Assembly (NCBI RefSeq): GCF_008298035.1 | Contig: NZ_CP042910.1 | Location: forward strand, 5,781,001 to 5,845,000 | Direction: 5' to 3' | Source of the DNA: Gimesia maris | GTDB lineage: Bacteria > Planctomycetota > Planctomycetia > Planctomycetales > Planctomycetaceae | DNA: 64,000 nucleotides | Shown: in pieces, positions 57,285 to 64,000 of the stretch | Layout: each line of letters opens with the position of its first letter | How positions within the stretch are numbered: the first letter of the stretch is position 1 | The notes under the pieces: generated by a model | What the model saw: the letters and a program-made list of their open reading frames with translations, nothing else | Database searches by the model: none | Told to the model about the DNA's origin: nothing | Program-made: the position numbers and the translations under genes

Positions 57285-58712
57285 TTAGAATAAGCCCCCG
57301 CCAGACCCATTGGCTTCAACCGGTTTGGTTCCCTCAGGAATTTTCAACTGGCTCAACTCAGGCAATTTGATACGCCAGACATTGTCATGGTCTTTGGCAG
57401 CGGTGAACTTCAGCAGTTTCGAAAACTGAATTCCGTTGGCAAATTGAATTGGATTATTTTTCCCAGCGGCTGTTCTCAGAGCCGCGATCTTATGTTGCGC
57501 GACAATCATTGTCGTAGGATTAAAGCTGCCTGAACCTCCTCCAAACCCACCACTCTGCAGGTTAATCCTGTTAGAATACAATTCGCTGGTAAATTTCCGG
57601 TCGTGGTGCAATACCAGGTAGGGAGATATTCTCTCAGTCTGATGAGGCTCCAGGCGAGAGAGTTCAGACAAATCCTGCTTTTTCAGGAGATACATGACCG
57701 GCAGCAGGTACTGATCTCCTTCAATCATGTTGATCGACTGTTTTGCTTCTAACTTATCAATATCAAGATTCTGGAACAGTCGATTCTGATCTAACGGGCA
57801 ACGAAAGACCTGATTCTCCTGATTGATCAGACAGGCCATCGGATAGTCCCATTTACCGTCACCCGGATATGATCTAATCCAGTTCTCGACTCCAATTTTC
57901 CGAGACAATGCAGACATTCCCCGGTGATATGGCCGGGGACGAAAGTCACACAACAACAGCCAGTCATCTGACTTCAAGTCATTGGGCCATTGCACCTCAA
58001 ATCGGACCGGCACTTCAACAGGGGCCGCACTCGGGCAGACAATGGTCTGGGAATAGTTTCGTCCCGGTAGCACAGTCAATTCACTGTAATAATGTTCATC
58101 CCAGGGAGATTTAATATTCAGTGAATACTTTCCCCAGGGAAGCTTTCCAAAGTCCATTACCCCTTCGTCATTACTGACGGCATCCAGCTTAAAAACATCG
58201 ATATTCTCGCCTCGCTTAGTTAACTCACCGGTAAAGCCAATCGCTGGCTTTCCTCCCTGCTTCCCTTGAACCAGCTGAAAGGAAACCTGATTCATTTCAC
58301 CGGCAGCTGACTCAGTTTGAACTTCCGGCACCGGTCGATTCGCAATTTCCGTCATCTGCGCCATCATTCGAGTATTGAACGCCTGGCTCTCCTTCATCAT
58401 CGACCAGACCATCCCCACCACAATTACACCACAGACTGCCATCAGGACAGAGATTCCGGTCATAATACGTTGTGACATGATTTTCTCCTTCATCGCGTCC
58501 AGCCAGAGCTGGCGAGCGATTTTGATGGGATCGCCGAAGTTTTGAATAACACGTTGTTTTGCGATTTGTTCGTCCGGGTTCTTCAACAGTTCCCGGTTTA
58601 AGGCACACGCAAAGTGGTCGCTGAGTTCATCAATGATGTCCTGCCGCAGTGAGGATGGTTCATCATCACGCTCGGGCGGAAAATCTTCGATACTGATCTC
58701 AGGCCAGGCCAC
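57285..58712 (-). CDS. HAAS-like membrane protein, paralogue 3
   Basis: 475 residues from GTG at 58712 with GGAG upstream. Same plan as its neighbours: N-terminal HAAS-like domain nearly identical to paralogue 1, a membrane helix (LMAVCGVIVVGMVWSMMKE) and a divergent external part with the sandwich DFGKLPWGKYSLNIKSPWDEH and the proline- and glycine-rich C-terminus. It is 40 bp upstream of paralogue 4 on the same strand. Confidence 0.75.
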   Translation of the reverse strand: MAWPEISIEDFPPERDDEPSSLRQDIIDELSDHFACALNRELLKNPDEQIAKQRVIQNFGDPIKIARQLWLDAMKEKIMSQRIMTGISVLMAVCGVIVVGMVWSMMKESQAFNTRMMAQMTEIANRPVPEVQTESAAGEMNQVSFQLVQGKQGGKPAIGFTGELTKRGENIDVFKLDAVSNDEGVMDFGKLPWGKYSLNIKSPWDEHYYSELTVLPGRNYSQTIVCPSAAPVEVPVRFEVQWPNDLKSDDWLLLCDFRPRPYHRGMSALSRKIGVENWIRSYPGDGKWDYPMACLINQENQVFRCPLDQNRLFQNLDIDKLEAKQSINMIEGDQYLLPVMYLLKKQDLSELSRLEPHQTERISPYLVLHHDRKFTSELYSNRINLQSGGFGGGSGSFNPTTMIVAQHKIAALRTAAGKNNPIQFANGIQFSKLLKFTAAKDHDNVWRIKLPELSQLKIPEGTKPVEANGSGGGLF

Positions 58713-58795
58713 TTTTTACTCCTGAATCGAGGGGCTGCGATAGAGGCTACGTTTTGGATGCTCATTGGAACCTCTGGGTATCTTGAATCTCGTCT

Positions 58796-60181
58796 CTACT
58801 TAACGCGGGCTATTTTTTTATCATATAAATTGATGGTCCAGATATTGTTCTTCCCAGGAGCTGCCACAAAATGCTGCACGGGGTATTGCAGTATTTCCCC
58901 AGTACTGACTTCAATCGGCTGCTTATCCAGAATATTCAGCGGTGACACGAAGATGGTCTGCTTTATCCCATACATGGTCCCATCTGGGATATACCTGGAA
59001 AGCCCAGAGACTAAATGTGACATCTCAGAAGATACTGGATCAAAATAATTCTCATTCATGATTGCCAACTGGCTCAAATCATCCCTTTTGATCAGATAAA
59101 CGACGGGCAACGCATAGCGCCCCTGAGGCACTTTGACTCTTAATTGGTCCAATGGGAAATCCGGTTTCAGATTTGGATACTTGCCGGTTTGAGTCATCGG
59201 AATCGGTGAGAATGCCCCGTTTTTCCCGATCAGATAAACGCCTTGATTTACTGGTTGTGCATAGAGCCACGTTTCATTTTCAATCTGACGTTCACTGGAA
59301 TAATAACGCTCTATTTTTTCTTTTTTATGTATGATCTGACGTACGCCAAAATCTACCAGGAACAGCCATTTGTCTGACTCGAATTCTGCCGAGCAGTCAA
59401 CCTGGAAGCCGATGGAGACTAGTTCCGGTTGATGGGCGGGACAAACAATGGTCTTTGAAAACGCACGCCCCGGAATCGTTCTGAGATGCTGTATCTGATA
59501 CATTTCTCCCCAAGGTGCTTTCAATTCCAATGCGTAAGCCCCGGCGGGTAACTTTCCGAAATCCAGTTTGCCTTGCGTATCACTGACGACATCAACCGTA
59601 AAACCATCCAACCCCTTAACTAGTTGAAGCAGTCTTCCCTTAAATCCTGTCGCCGGTTGACTGTTCTGATCTGTCACCAGTTGAAAACTGACTTGCTGCA
59701 ATTCGTCCTGACCCGCAACAACTCCCGTTGCCTGCAACTGGTTCAATCGCTTTAACTCCAGCAGAATCTCCTGATCAGTTCCAGACTCAGCAGAAGCAAC
59801 AGGGCGATCTGCCAATACAGCGACATGCTCCAGCAGTTTCTGATTCACCACCCGGCTTTCCTGCACCAGGATCCACGCAAAGCCCACCACCGCAATACAG
59901 CACACCGCCATCACAACAGAGATTCCGGTCATAATGCGTTGTGACATGATTTTCTCCTTCATTGCATCCAGCCAGAGTTGGCGGGCGATTTTGATGGGAT
60001 CGCCGAAGTTTTGAATAACACGTTTTTTTGCGATTTGTTCGTCCGGTTTTTTCAACAGTTCCCGGTTTAAGGCACACGCAAAGTGGTCGCTGAGTTCATC
60101 AATGATGTCCTGCCTGAGCGATGACGGTTCATCGTCATGTCGCGGCGGAAAATCTTCGATGCTAAGCTCTGGCCAGTTCAC
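58796..60181 (-). CDS. HAAS-like membrane protein, paralogue 2
   Basis: 461 residues from GTG at 60181 (GGGAG upstream). N-terminal domain of the same family but starting NWPELSIEDFPPRHDDEP. The membrane helix and following residues (AVCCIAVVGFAWILVQESRVVNQK) are almost identical to paralogue 1. The external part (DFGKLPAGAYALELKAPWGEM) diverges further. Confidence 0.75.
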   Translation of the reverse strand: MNWPELSIEDFPPRHDDEPSSLRQDIIDELSDHFACALNRELLKKPDEQIAKKRVIQNFGDPIKIARQLWLDAMKEKIMSQRIMTGISVVMAVCCIAVVGFAWILVQESRVVNQKLLEHVAVLADRPVASAESGTDQEILLELKRLNQLQATGVVAGQDELQQVSFQLVTDQNSQPATGFKGRLLQLVKGLDGFTVDVVSDTQGKLDFGKLPAGAYALELKAPWGEMYQIQHLRTIPGRAFSKTIVCPAHQPELVSIGFQVDCSAEFESDKWLFLVDFGVRQIIHKKEKIERYYSSERQIENETWLYAQPVNQGVYLIGKNGAFSPIPMTQTGKYPNLKPDFPLDQLRVKVPQGRYALPVVYLIKRDDLSQLAIMNENYFDPVSSEMSHLVSGLSRYIPDGTMYGIKQTIFVSPLNILDKQPIEVSTGEILQYPVQHFVAAPGKNNIWTINLYDKKIARVK

Positions 60182-60224
60182 ATACTACTCCCGTTTAATG
60201 TTCAATTCCTGTAAACCATTTTTC

Positions 60225-61682
60225 TTAAAAGAGACCTTGCCCTGACCCTGCAACTCCTTCGGGCATCTTGAGATTTTCCAGATAAGGCAACTTGATTTCC
60301 CAGAGATTCTCCTTGTCTTGAGATGCCGTAAAAACGAGCCGCTTTGATAATTCGATCCCGTCTGCATATCGCGGTCCTTCATTGCCATTCACAGCATCAG
60401 ATTGAGCTAAATGAATGGGGGCATTGCGGAAGGGAATTAATAGAAACGTATGAGCTTCGTCGATCCTAAATCCAGAATTACCTCCCAGTATTCTTCTATA
60501 GTTCAGACTGTATCCCCCGAGGTCGGATCTACTATTGTTTAAAACGTTATAGATTTTCTGCTCATTCAATTCCGACAGTTTCAGCAAATCTTGTTTCTGA
60601 ACCAGAATCAGATCAGGTAGAACATGTTTTCCCTGACTCATCTTAACCGAAGAATTATCAATCAATTGCTGCGAATCAATATCTTTGAATTCCCCATCCT
60701 TAGTTACGGGGTAAGCTGAGATCATATTCTGATTATCGATGAGAAAGACACCACTGGAATCTTCAGTCGAATTCTGTCGGTAAATCCAGTTTTTATCTTG
60801 AATGAGTCTACTGCTCTCCAGTTGCTGCTTTCGACCTGAGGCATTTCGAAAGTCGCATAACAGTACCCAGTCATCCGCATTGAATTCGCCGGGCCATTTT
60901 ATCTGAAACTGAACGGGAACTTTTGCCGGTGCCGCAGTAGGGCAACTGATTACCTGGGAATAATTGCGGCCAGGTATCACCGATACATTCTGATGAAAAG
61001 ACTCACCCCAGGGAGCACTCAGATTCAGCTGATATTTTCCCCAGGGTAATTTACCAAAATCAAGTAGTCCCTCTGCATTACTGGCGGCATCCAGCGTAAA
61101 AGTCTCTAATGGATTTCCACCTTTTGTCAGTGTGCCTGTAAAACCAGCGGCTGGGCTTTTGTCTTTGTTATCTTGAACGAGCTGAAAAGAGATCTGATTC
61201 ATATCTTCACTGCTGGCGTTGGCGGCAGCCTGTTGTTCCTCTTTCAACTCTTTCAGTTGATCCAGGATCTGCTGTTCTCTGCCAACTGCTGCAACGGGCT
61301 GAGGTCGACCCGCAATCGTCGCCAGATGCGCAAGCATTTTCTGGTTCACCACCCGGCTTTCCTGCACCAGGATCCAGGCAAAGCCCACCACCGCAATACA
61401 GCACACCGCCATCACAACAGAGATTCCGGTCATAATACGTTGTGACATGATTTTCTCCTTCATCGCGTCCAGCCAGAGCTGGCGAGCGATTTTGATGGGA
61501 TCGCCGAAGTTTTGAATAACACGTTGTTTTGCGGTTTGTTCGTCCGGGTTCTTCAACAGTTCCCGGTTTAAGGCACACGCAAAGTGGTCGCTGAGTTCAT
61601 CAATGATATCCTGCCGCAGTGAGGATGGTTCATCATCACGCTCGGGCGGAAAATCTTCGATACTGATCTCAGGCCAGGCCAC
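60225..61682 (-). CDS. HAAS-like membrane protein, paralogue 1
   Basis: 485 residues from GTG at 61682; GGGAG lies six bases upstream within the 3' end of the padR gene, which overlaps by 14 bp. HAAS-like N-terminal domain, membrane helix VVGFAWILVQESRVVNQK and an external sandwich DFGKLPWGKYQLNLSAPWGESF. The overlap with padR and the equal spacing of the four paralogues suggest one message. External parts may bind different ligands; this is inferred from their divergence. Confidence 0.78.
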   Translation of the reverse strand: MAWPEISIEDFPPERDDEPSSLRQDIIDELSDHFACALNRELLKNPDEQTAKQRVIQNFGDPIKIARQLWLDAMKEKIMSQRIMTGISVVMAVCCIAVVGFAWILVQESRVVNQKMLAHLATIAGRPQPVAAVGREQQILDQLKELKEEQQAAANASSEDMNQISFQLVQDNKDKSPAAGFTGTLTKGGNPLETFTLDAASNAEGLLDFGKLPWGKYQLNLSAPWGESFHQNVSVIPGRNYSQVISCPTAAPAKVPVQFQIKWPGEFNADDWVLLCDFRNASGRKQQLESSRLIQDKNWIYRQNSTEDSSGVFLIDNQNMISAYPVTKDGEFKDIDSQQLIDNSSVKMSQGKHVLPDLILVQKQDLLKLSELNEQKIYNVLNNSRSDLGGYSLNYRRILGGNSGFRIDEAHTFLLIPFRNAPIHLAQSDAVNGNEGPRYADGIELSKRLVFTASQDKENLWEIKLPYLENLKMPEGVAGSGQGLF

Positions 61683-62001
61683 TTTGTGCTCCCAGAATGC
61701 GTTCGATGGCGGAAGAGAACTGCTTCCATTCCTGTCGTTTCTCGTTGAGCGCTTTCTGTCCCTGGATCGTCAGTTCGTAATATTTCCGCCGACGACCATC
61801 GACTTCTCGCCAGAACGACTTCAACAGTTTTTTACGCTGCAGCTTATGCAACGCCGGATACAGACTCCCCTCTTTCAGCTCAAACTCATTGGCTGAACGA
61901 TTCGTGACGCGCTGCGTAATTTCATAGCCATAAGTGGGCCCTTCCGAAACCAGTTCCAGAATGAGCATCTCCATGGTGCCTGCAAATAATTGCGGATTCA
62001 T
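61669..62001 (-). CDS. PadR-family transcriptional regulator
   Basis: 110 residues. The PadR winged-helix pattern is clear: LELVSEGPTYGYEITQRVTNRSANEFELKEGSLYPALHKLQRKKLL, then YYELTIQGQKAL. RBS GGAGG lies seven bases from the ATG. It is the first gene of the run with four HAAS-like membrane proteins; PadR/HAAS pairs recur in bacterial genomes and typically control the partner's own operon. A palindromic AT-rich site at 62028-62046 could be its operator. Confidence 0.9.
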   Translation of the reverse strand: MNPQLFAGTMEMLILELVSEGPTYGYEITQRVTNRSANEFELKEGSLYPALHKLQRKKLLKSFWREVDGRRRKYYELTIQGQKALNEKRQEWKQFSSAIERILGAQSGLA

Positions 62002-62027
62002 CGCTTATCCTCCGATACATAGGATGA

Positions 62028-62046
62028 CTACATATTACATATATAG
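62028..62046. promoter_or_regulatory. candidate PadR operator
   Basis: CTACATATTACATATATAG is an imperfect palindrome (14 of 19 positions match the reverse complement), 27 bp upstream of the padR ATG. AT-rich palindromes in such positions fit PadR-type autoregulation. Inference only. Confidence 0.4.
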
Positions 62047-62094
62047 CCGCTCTAGGTATTAACTGTCAAGAAGTTTTTGGAAAAGAATTCACCA

Positions 62095-62140
62095 GGGGGT
62101 GAGCCCGAATGTAATTCGGGCCGAGCGCAGCGAGCAGGAG
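62095..62140 (+). repeat. dispersed hairpin repeat C, copy 4
   Basis: GGGGGTGAG, hairpin CCCGAAT-GTA-ATTCGGG (62104-62120), then CCGAGCGCAGCGAGCAGGAG. Matches copy 1 at 3391 apart from stem bases that change in pairs. Lies in the 335-bp gap between padR and the peptidase gene; nothing else was recognised there. Confidence 0.75.
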
Positions 62141-62336
62141 GTCCCAGCTTACGAGATTAATTCACAACAGAGAAACCCAATTGTTTGACTAAATGAGTTT
62201 GAGGCACACGCACTCTCCACATAGTCTGCACCGCGACCTCCTGTTGCCATCGAAAGCGGGCACCAATTGAACCTCACCAGGCATGCGGACACATGACCCG
62301 CAACCTGCGCCAATTGAAGTAAGCTCAATCAAACTG

Positions 62337-63539
62337 TTACACACCCCGGGCGGCGTTGGCGCAGAACTGGTAGTAGACTTCTTCCGATTTCAGCAGTTGA
62401 TCAATTTCCAGCCACTCATCGATCGTATGCGCCTGGGCAATCGAACCGGGGCCGAAGACCATTGAGGGGACGCCCCCCTGATTCACGCGGGCGGCATGCG
62501 TACCATAAGGCACACCTACTTTTTTGTGACCGGGTTCCAGCTTGTCAATCACGGACAACAGTCGGTCGCTCCACTCTCCATTATTGTGATCGGACAGGGA
62601 AACGCCGGTAATCCACGGCGGCAGCATCTCGAATTCGAATGGCAGAGCCTGTTCCAAGTATTCTTCGACCTGATTCATCACTTCGATCCCGTCTTCGCCG
62701 GGAATCACGCGGCGGTCAATTTCAATGGTACACCAGTCAGGCACGATGTTGACACTTTCGCCCCCTTCGATCACACCCACACTCAAGGTCGGCGGTCCGC
62801 ACAGCGGATGCGCCTCCCAGCTTGAAAGTTCGTCGGCGTATGTCTGCAGTGCCTTGATGACATCCGCCATCTTGTAAATGGCATTCACTCCATCATTGGG
62901 CTGAGAACTGTGGCAGGCTTTTCCTGTGGTCTTGATTTTCCAGCGGGTCGCGCCCCGATGAGCCACGACGATATCCAGCATGGTTGGCTCGGCTACTAAT
63001 CCCAGATCAGGAGGCTCAGTCAGAATCTTGCTCAGGCCACTCGGGTTTTCCCAGAGTTGCACCAGGTGATTGATGCCTTTGACGGTCGCTTCTTCATCAC
63101 AGGTGCAGGACAGAATCACATTCGCGGCATCGGGGGGATTGTCTTTGACCAGGCGGGTAAATGCCATCAGCATCGCCGCCATACTGCCTTTCACATCGCA
63201 GGCGCCGCGGCCGTATATCTTCCCATCCTTTTCTGTACCTTCAAAAGGGGGAACAATCATGCCTTCTACGGGAACCGTATCCTGGTGCACATCCATGAGG
63301 ATCGTGGGCACTCCGGGTTTAGGTGTCGTACGTGCTATGACATTATTTCTTCCGGGAACCACTTCGATTGATTCATATTCGACCCCCAGTTCTGCAAAAT
63401 AGCTACACAAGAACTGGGTCAGTCTGCCTTCGAAATAGATCTCACCGGTCACAGCGCGGCCCATCGGGTTCACGCTGGGAATGGCAATCAGTTGTTTTAA
63501 CAGCCTCACGACATCCATCGACATTTCACCTCTCATCAA
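62337..63539 (-). CDS. M20-family metallopeptidase/deacylase
   Basis: 400 residues of the ArgE/DapE/carboxypeptidase G2 family. The metal-ligand motifs are MDVHQDTVP, GRGACDVKGS (bridging aspartate), CTCDEEATV (catalytic glutamate follows) and VAEPTMLDIVVAHRG, with the C-terminal GPGSIAQAHTIDEWLE carrying the last histidine. The substrate is likely a small N-acyl amino acid or peptide but cannot be fixed. The preferred start may be the second methionine (MSMDVV). Confidence 0.88.
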   Translation of the reverse strand: MMRGEMSMDVVRLLKQLIAIPSVNPMGRAVTGEIYFEGRLTQFLCSYFAELGVEYESIEVVPGRNNVIARTTPKPGVPTILMDVHQDTVPVEGMIVPPFEGTEKDGKIYGRGACDVKGSMAAMLMAFTRLVKDNPPDAANVILSCTCDEEATVKGINHLVQLWENPSGLSKILTEPPDLGLVAEPTMLDIVVAHRGATRWKIKTTGKACHSSQPNDGVNAIYKMADVIKALQTYADELSSWEAHPLCGPPTLSVGVIEGGESVNIVPDWCTIEIDRRVIPGEDGIEVMNQVEEYLEQALPFEFEMLPPWITGVSLSDHNNGEWSDRLLSVIDKLEPGHKKVGVPYGTHAARVNQGGVPSMVFGPGSIAQAHTIDEWLEIDQLLKSEEVYYQFCANAARGV

Positions 63540-63731
63540 GCTCCCTATCCACGCCTAAAAGCACTTTATCACGCAGCATTTCTCTCTGCCAAGTGTCCCT
63601 CATGGACGGATCGATTTCCACTGATACGGCAATCCGATTCGTCAGATGGTTGAATTTTGTGTTGCTGACAGGCTCTAATAGGAATAAACACTGTTCCCTT
63701 TTTGCTGAACTCATACTCCAAGGAGTCCCCG

Positions 63732-64000
63732 ATGAAAAACATACTGAACTGGACTGCAGTGGCTCTGATGCTTTCCCTGTCTGCTGCGATGACACAGGCG
63801 GAAGATCAGGCCGAAATCCCCGGCGTAGGCCCCGTCAGCAAGCCCGTTAAACTGTTTACTGATTTCAAATTTACGGAAGGTCCCGCGTTTGACCTGCAGG
63901 GAAACCTCTATTTTACGGATATCCCCGATAATAAAATCTACCAGGTCGACACAAAGGGTAAACTGTCCACCTTCCTGGAGCCCTCCAATCACTGTAATGG
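63732..64000 (+). CDS. SMP-30/gluconolactonase-like protein, partial at window end
   Basis: The first 89 codons only. ATG at 63732 follows AAGGAG and gives a signal sequence (LNWTAVALMLSLSAAMTQA). The start of the propeller is typical of the SMP-30/gluconolactonase/LRE family: FTEGPAFDLQGNLYFTDIPDNKIYQVDTKG. The gene continues past the window, so the catalytic residues are not visible. Confidence 0.82.
   Translation, partial: MKNILNWTAVALMLSLSAAMTQAEDQAEIPGVGPVSKPVKLFTDFKFTEGPAFDLQGNLYFTDIPDNKIYQVDTKGKLSTFLEPSNHCN

Noticed and set aside
58312-58608. Three near-identical frames (also near 59787 and 61207) beginning MCLKPGTVE
   Set aside because: They lie in another frame over the conserved N-terminal region of the paralogues; their similarity only reflects the repeated DNA.

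Overview
The window looks like a chromosome segment of a planctomycete, most likely a Gimesia-like member of the Planctomycetales. The evidence is gene content: a DUF1559 pilin-like protein, very large secreted c-type cytochrome/beta-propeller fusions of the PVC type, DUF1080 and DUF4838 secreted proteins, a sensor Ser/Thr kinase beside an ECF sigma factor, and many planctomycete-style proteins of unknown function. No rRNA, tRNA, CRISPR array or prophage was recognised.

Layout. 0.1-2.9 kb: nagA and a radical SAM gene. 2.9-10 kb: an accessory region with dispersed hairpin repeats, two unknown genes between 80-bp direct repeats, an IS4-family element (about 5794-7538), an interrupted membrane-protein locus, an IS110-family element (8515-9727) and a gene remnant. 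10-17 kb (minus strand): a DUF4838 secreted protein, then a Ser/Thr kinase, ECF sigma factor and membrane protein. 17.5-25 kb: a small membrane protein, xylose isomerase, a lipoprotein, HemP, a DUF1559 protein, MurJ, a hypothetical protein and HolA. 25-35 kb: a phosphomannomutase-like protein lacking its catalytic motifs, HemW, a zinc-ribbon protein, a propeller/cytochrome fusion, PriA and NadD. 35.9-41.8 kb (plus strand): iron alcohol dehydrogenase, PQQ-type propeller, HemN-like radical SAM protein, chorismate-lyase-like protein and a flavin halogenase-like protein. 41.8-51.5 kb: DUF1080, FolE2, a TPR protein, a Gly/Cys-rich secreted protein, PolX, a Ycf46-like AAA ATPase and a small secreted protein. 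51.5-64 kb: a five-heme cytochrome/propeller giant, a PadR regulator with four tandem paralogous membrane proteins, an M20 peptidase and the start of a SMP-30/gluconolactonase gene.

The most notable observation is in the IS110 element. Its 237-nt left end contains what reads as a complete bridge RNA: a candidate promoter placing transcription start at a 32-nt perfect palindrome, then two guide loops. The first loop matches the insertion site on both sides of a CT core; the second matches the element's own joined ends on both sides of the same CT. The insertion site rebuilds into a perfect 15-bp-arm terminator-like palindrome, so this element appears to target a REP/terminator hairpin, as IS621 does in E. 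coli. Other points of interest are the chorismate-lyase/halogenase pair, the PadR plus four-paralogue operon, the degenerate phosphomutase and the families of intergenic hairpin repeats.
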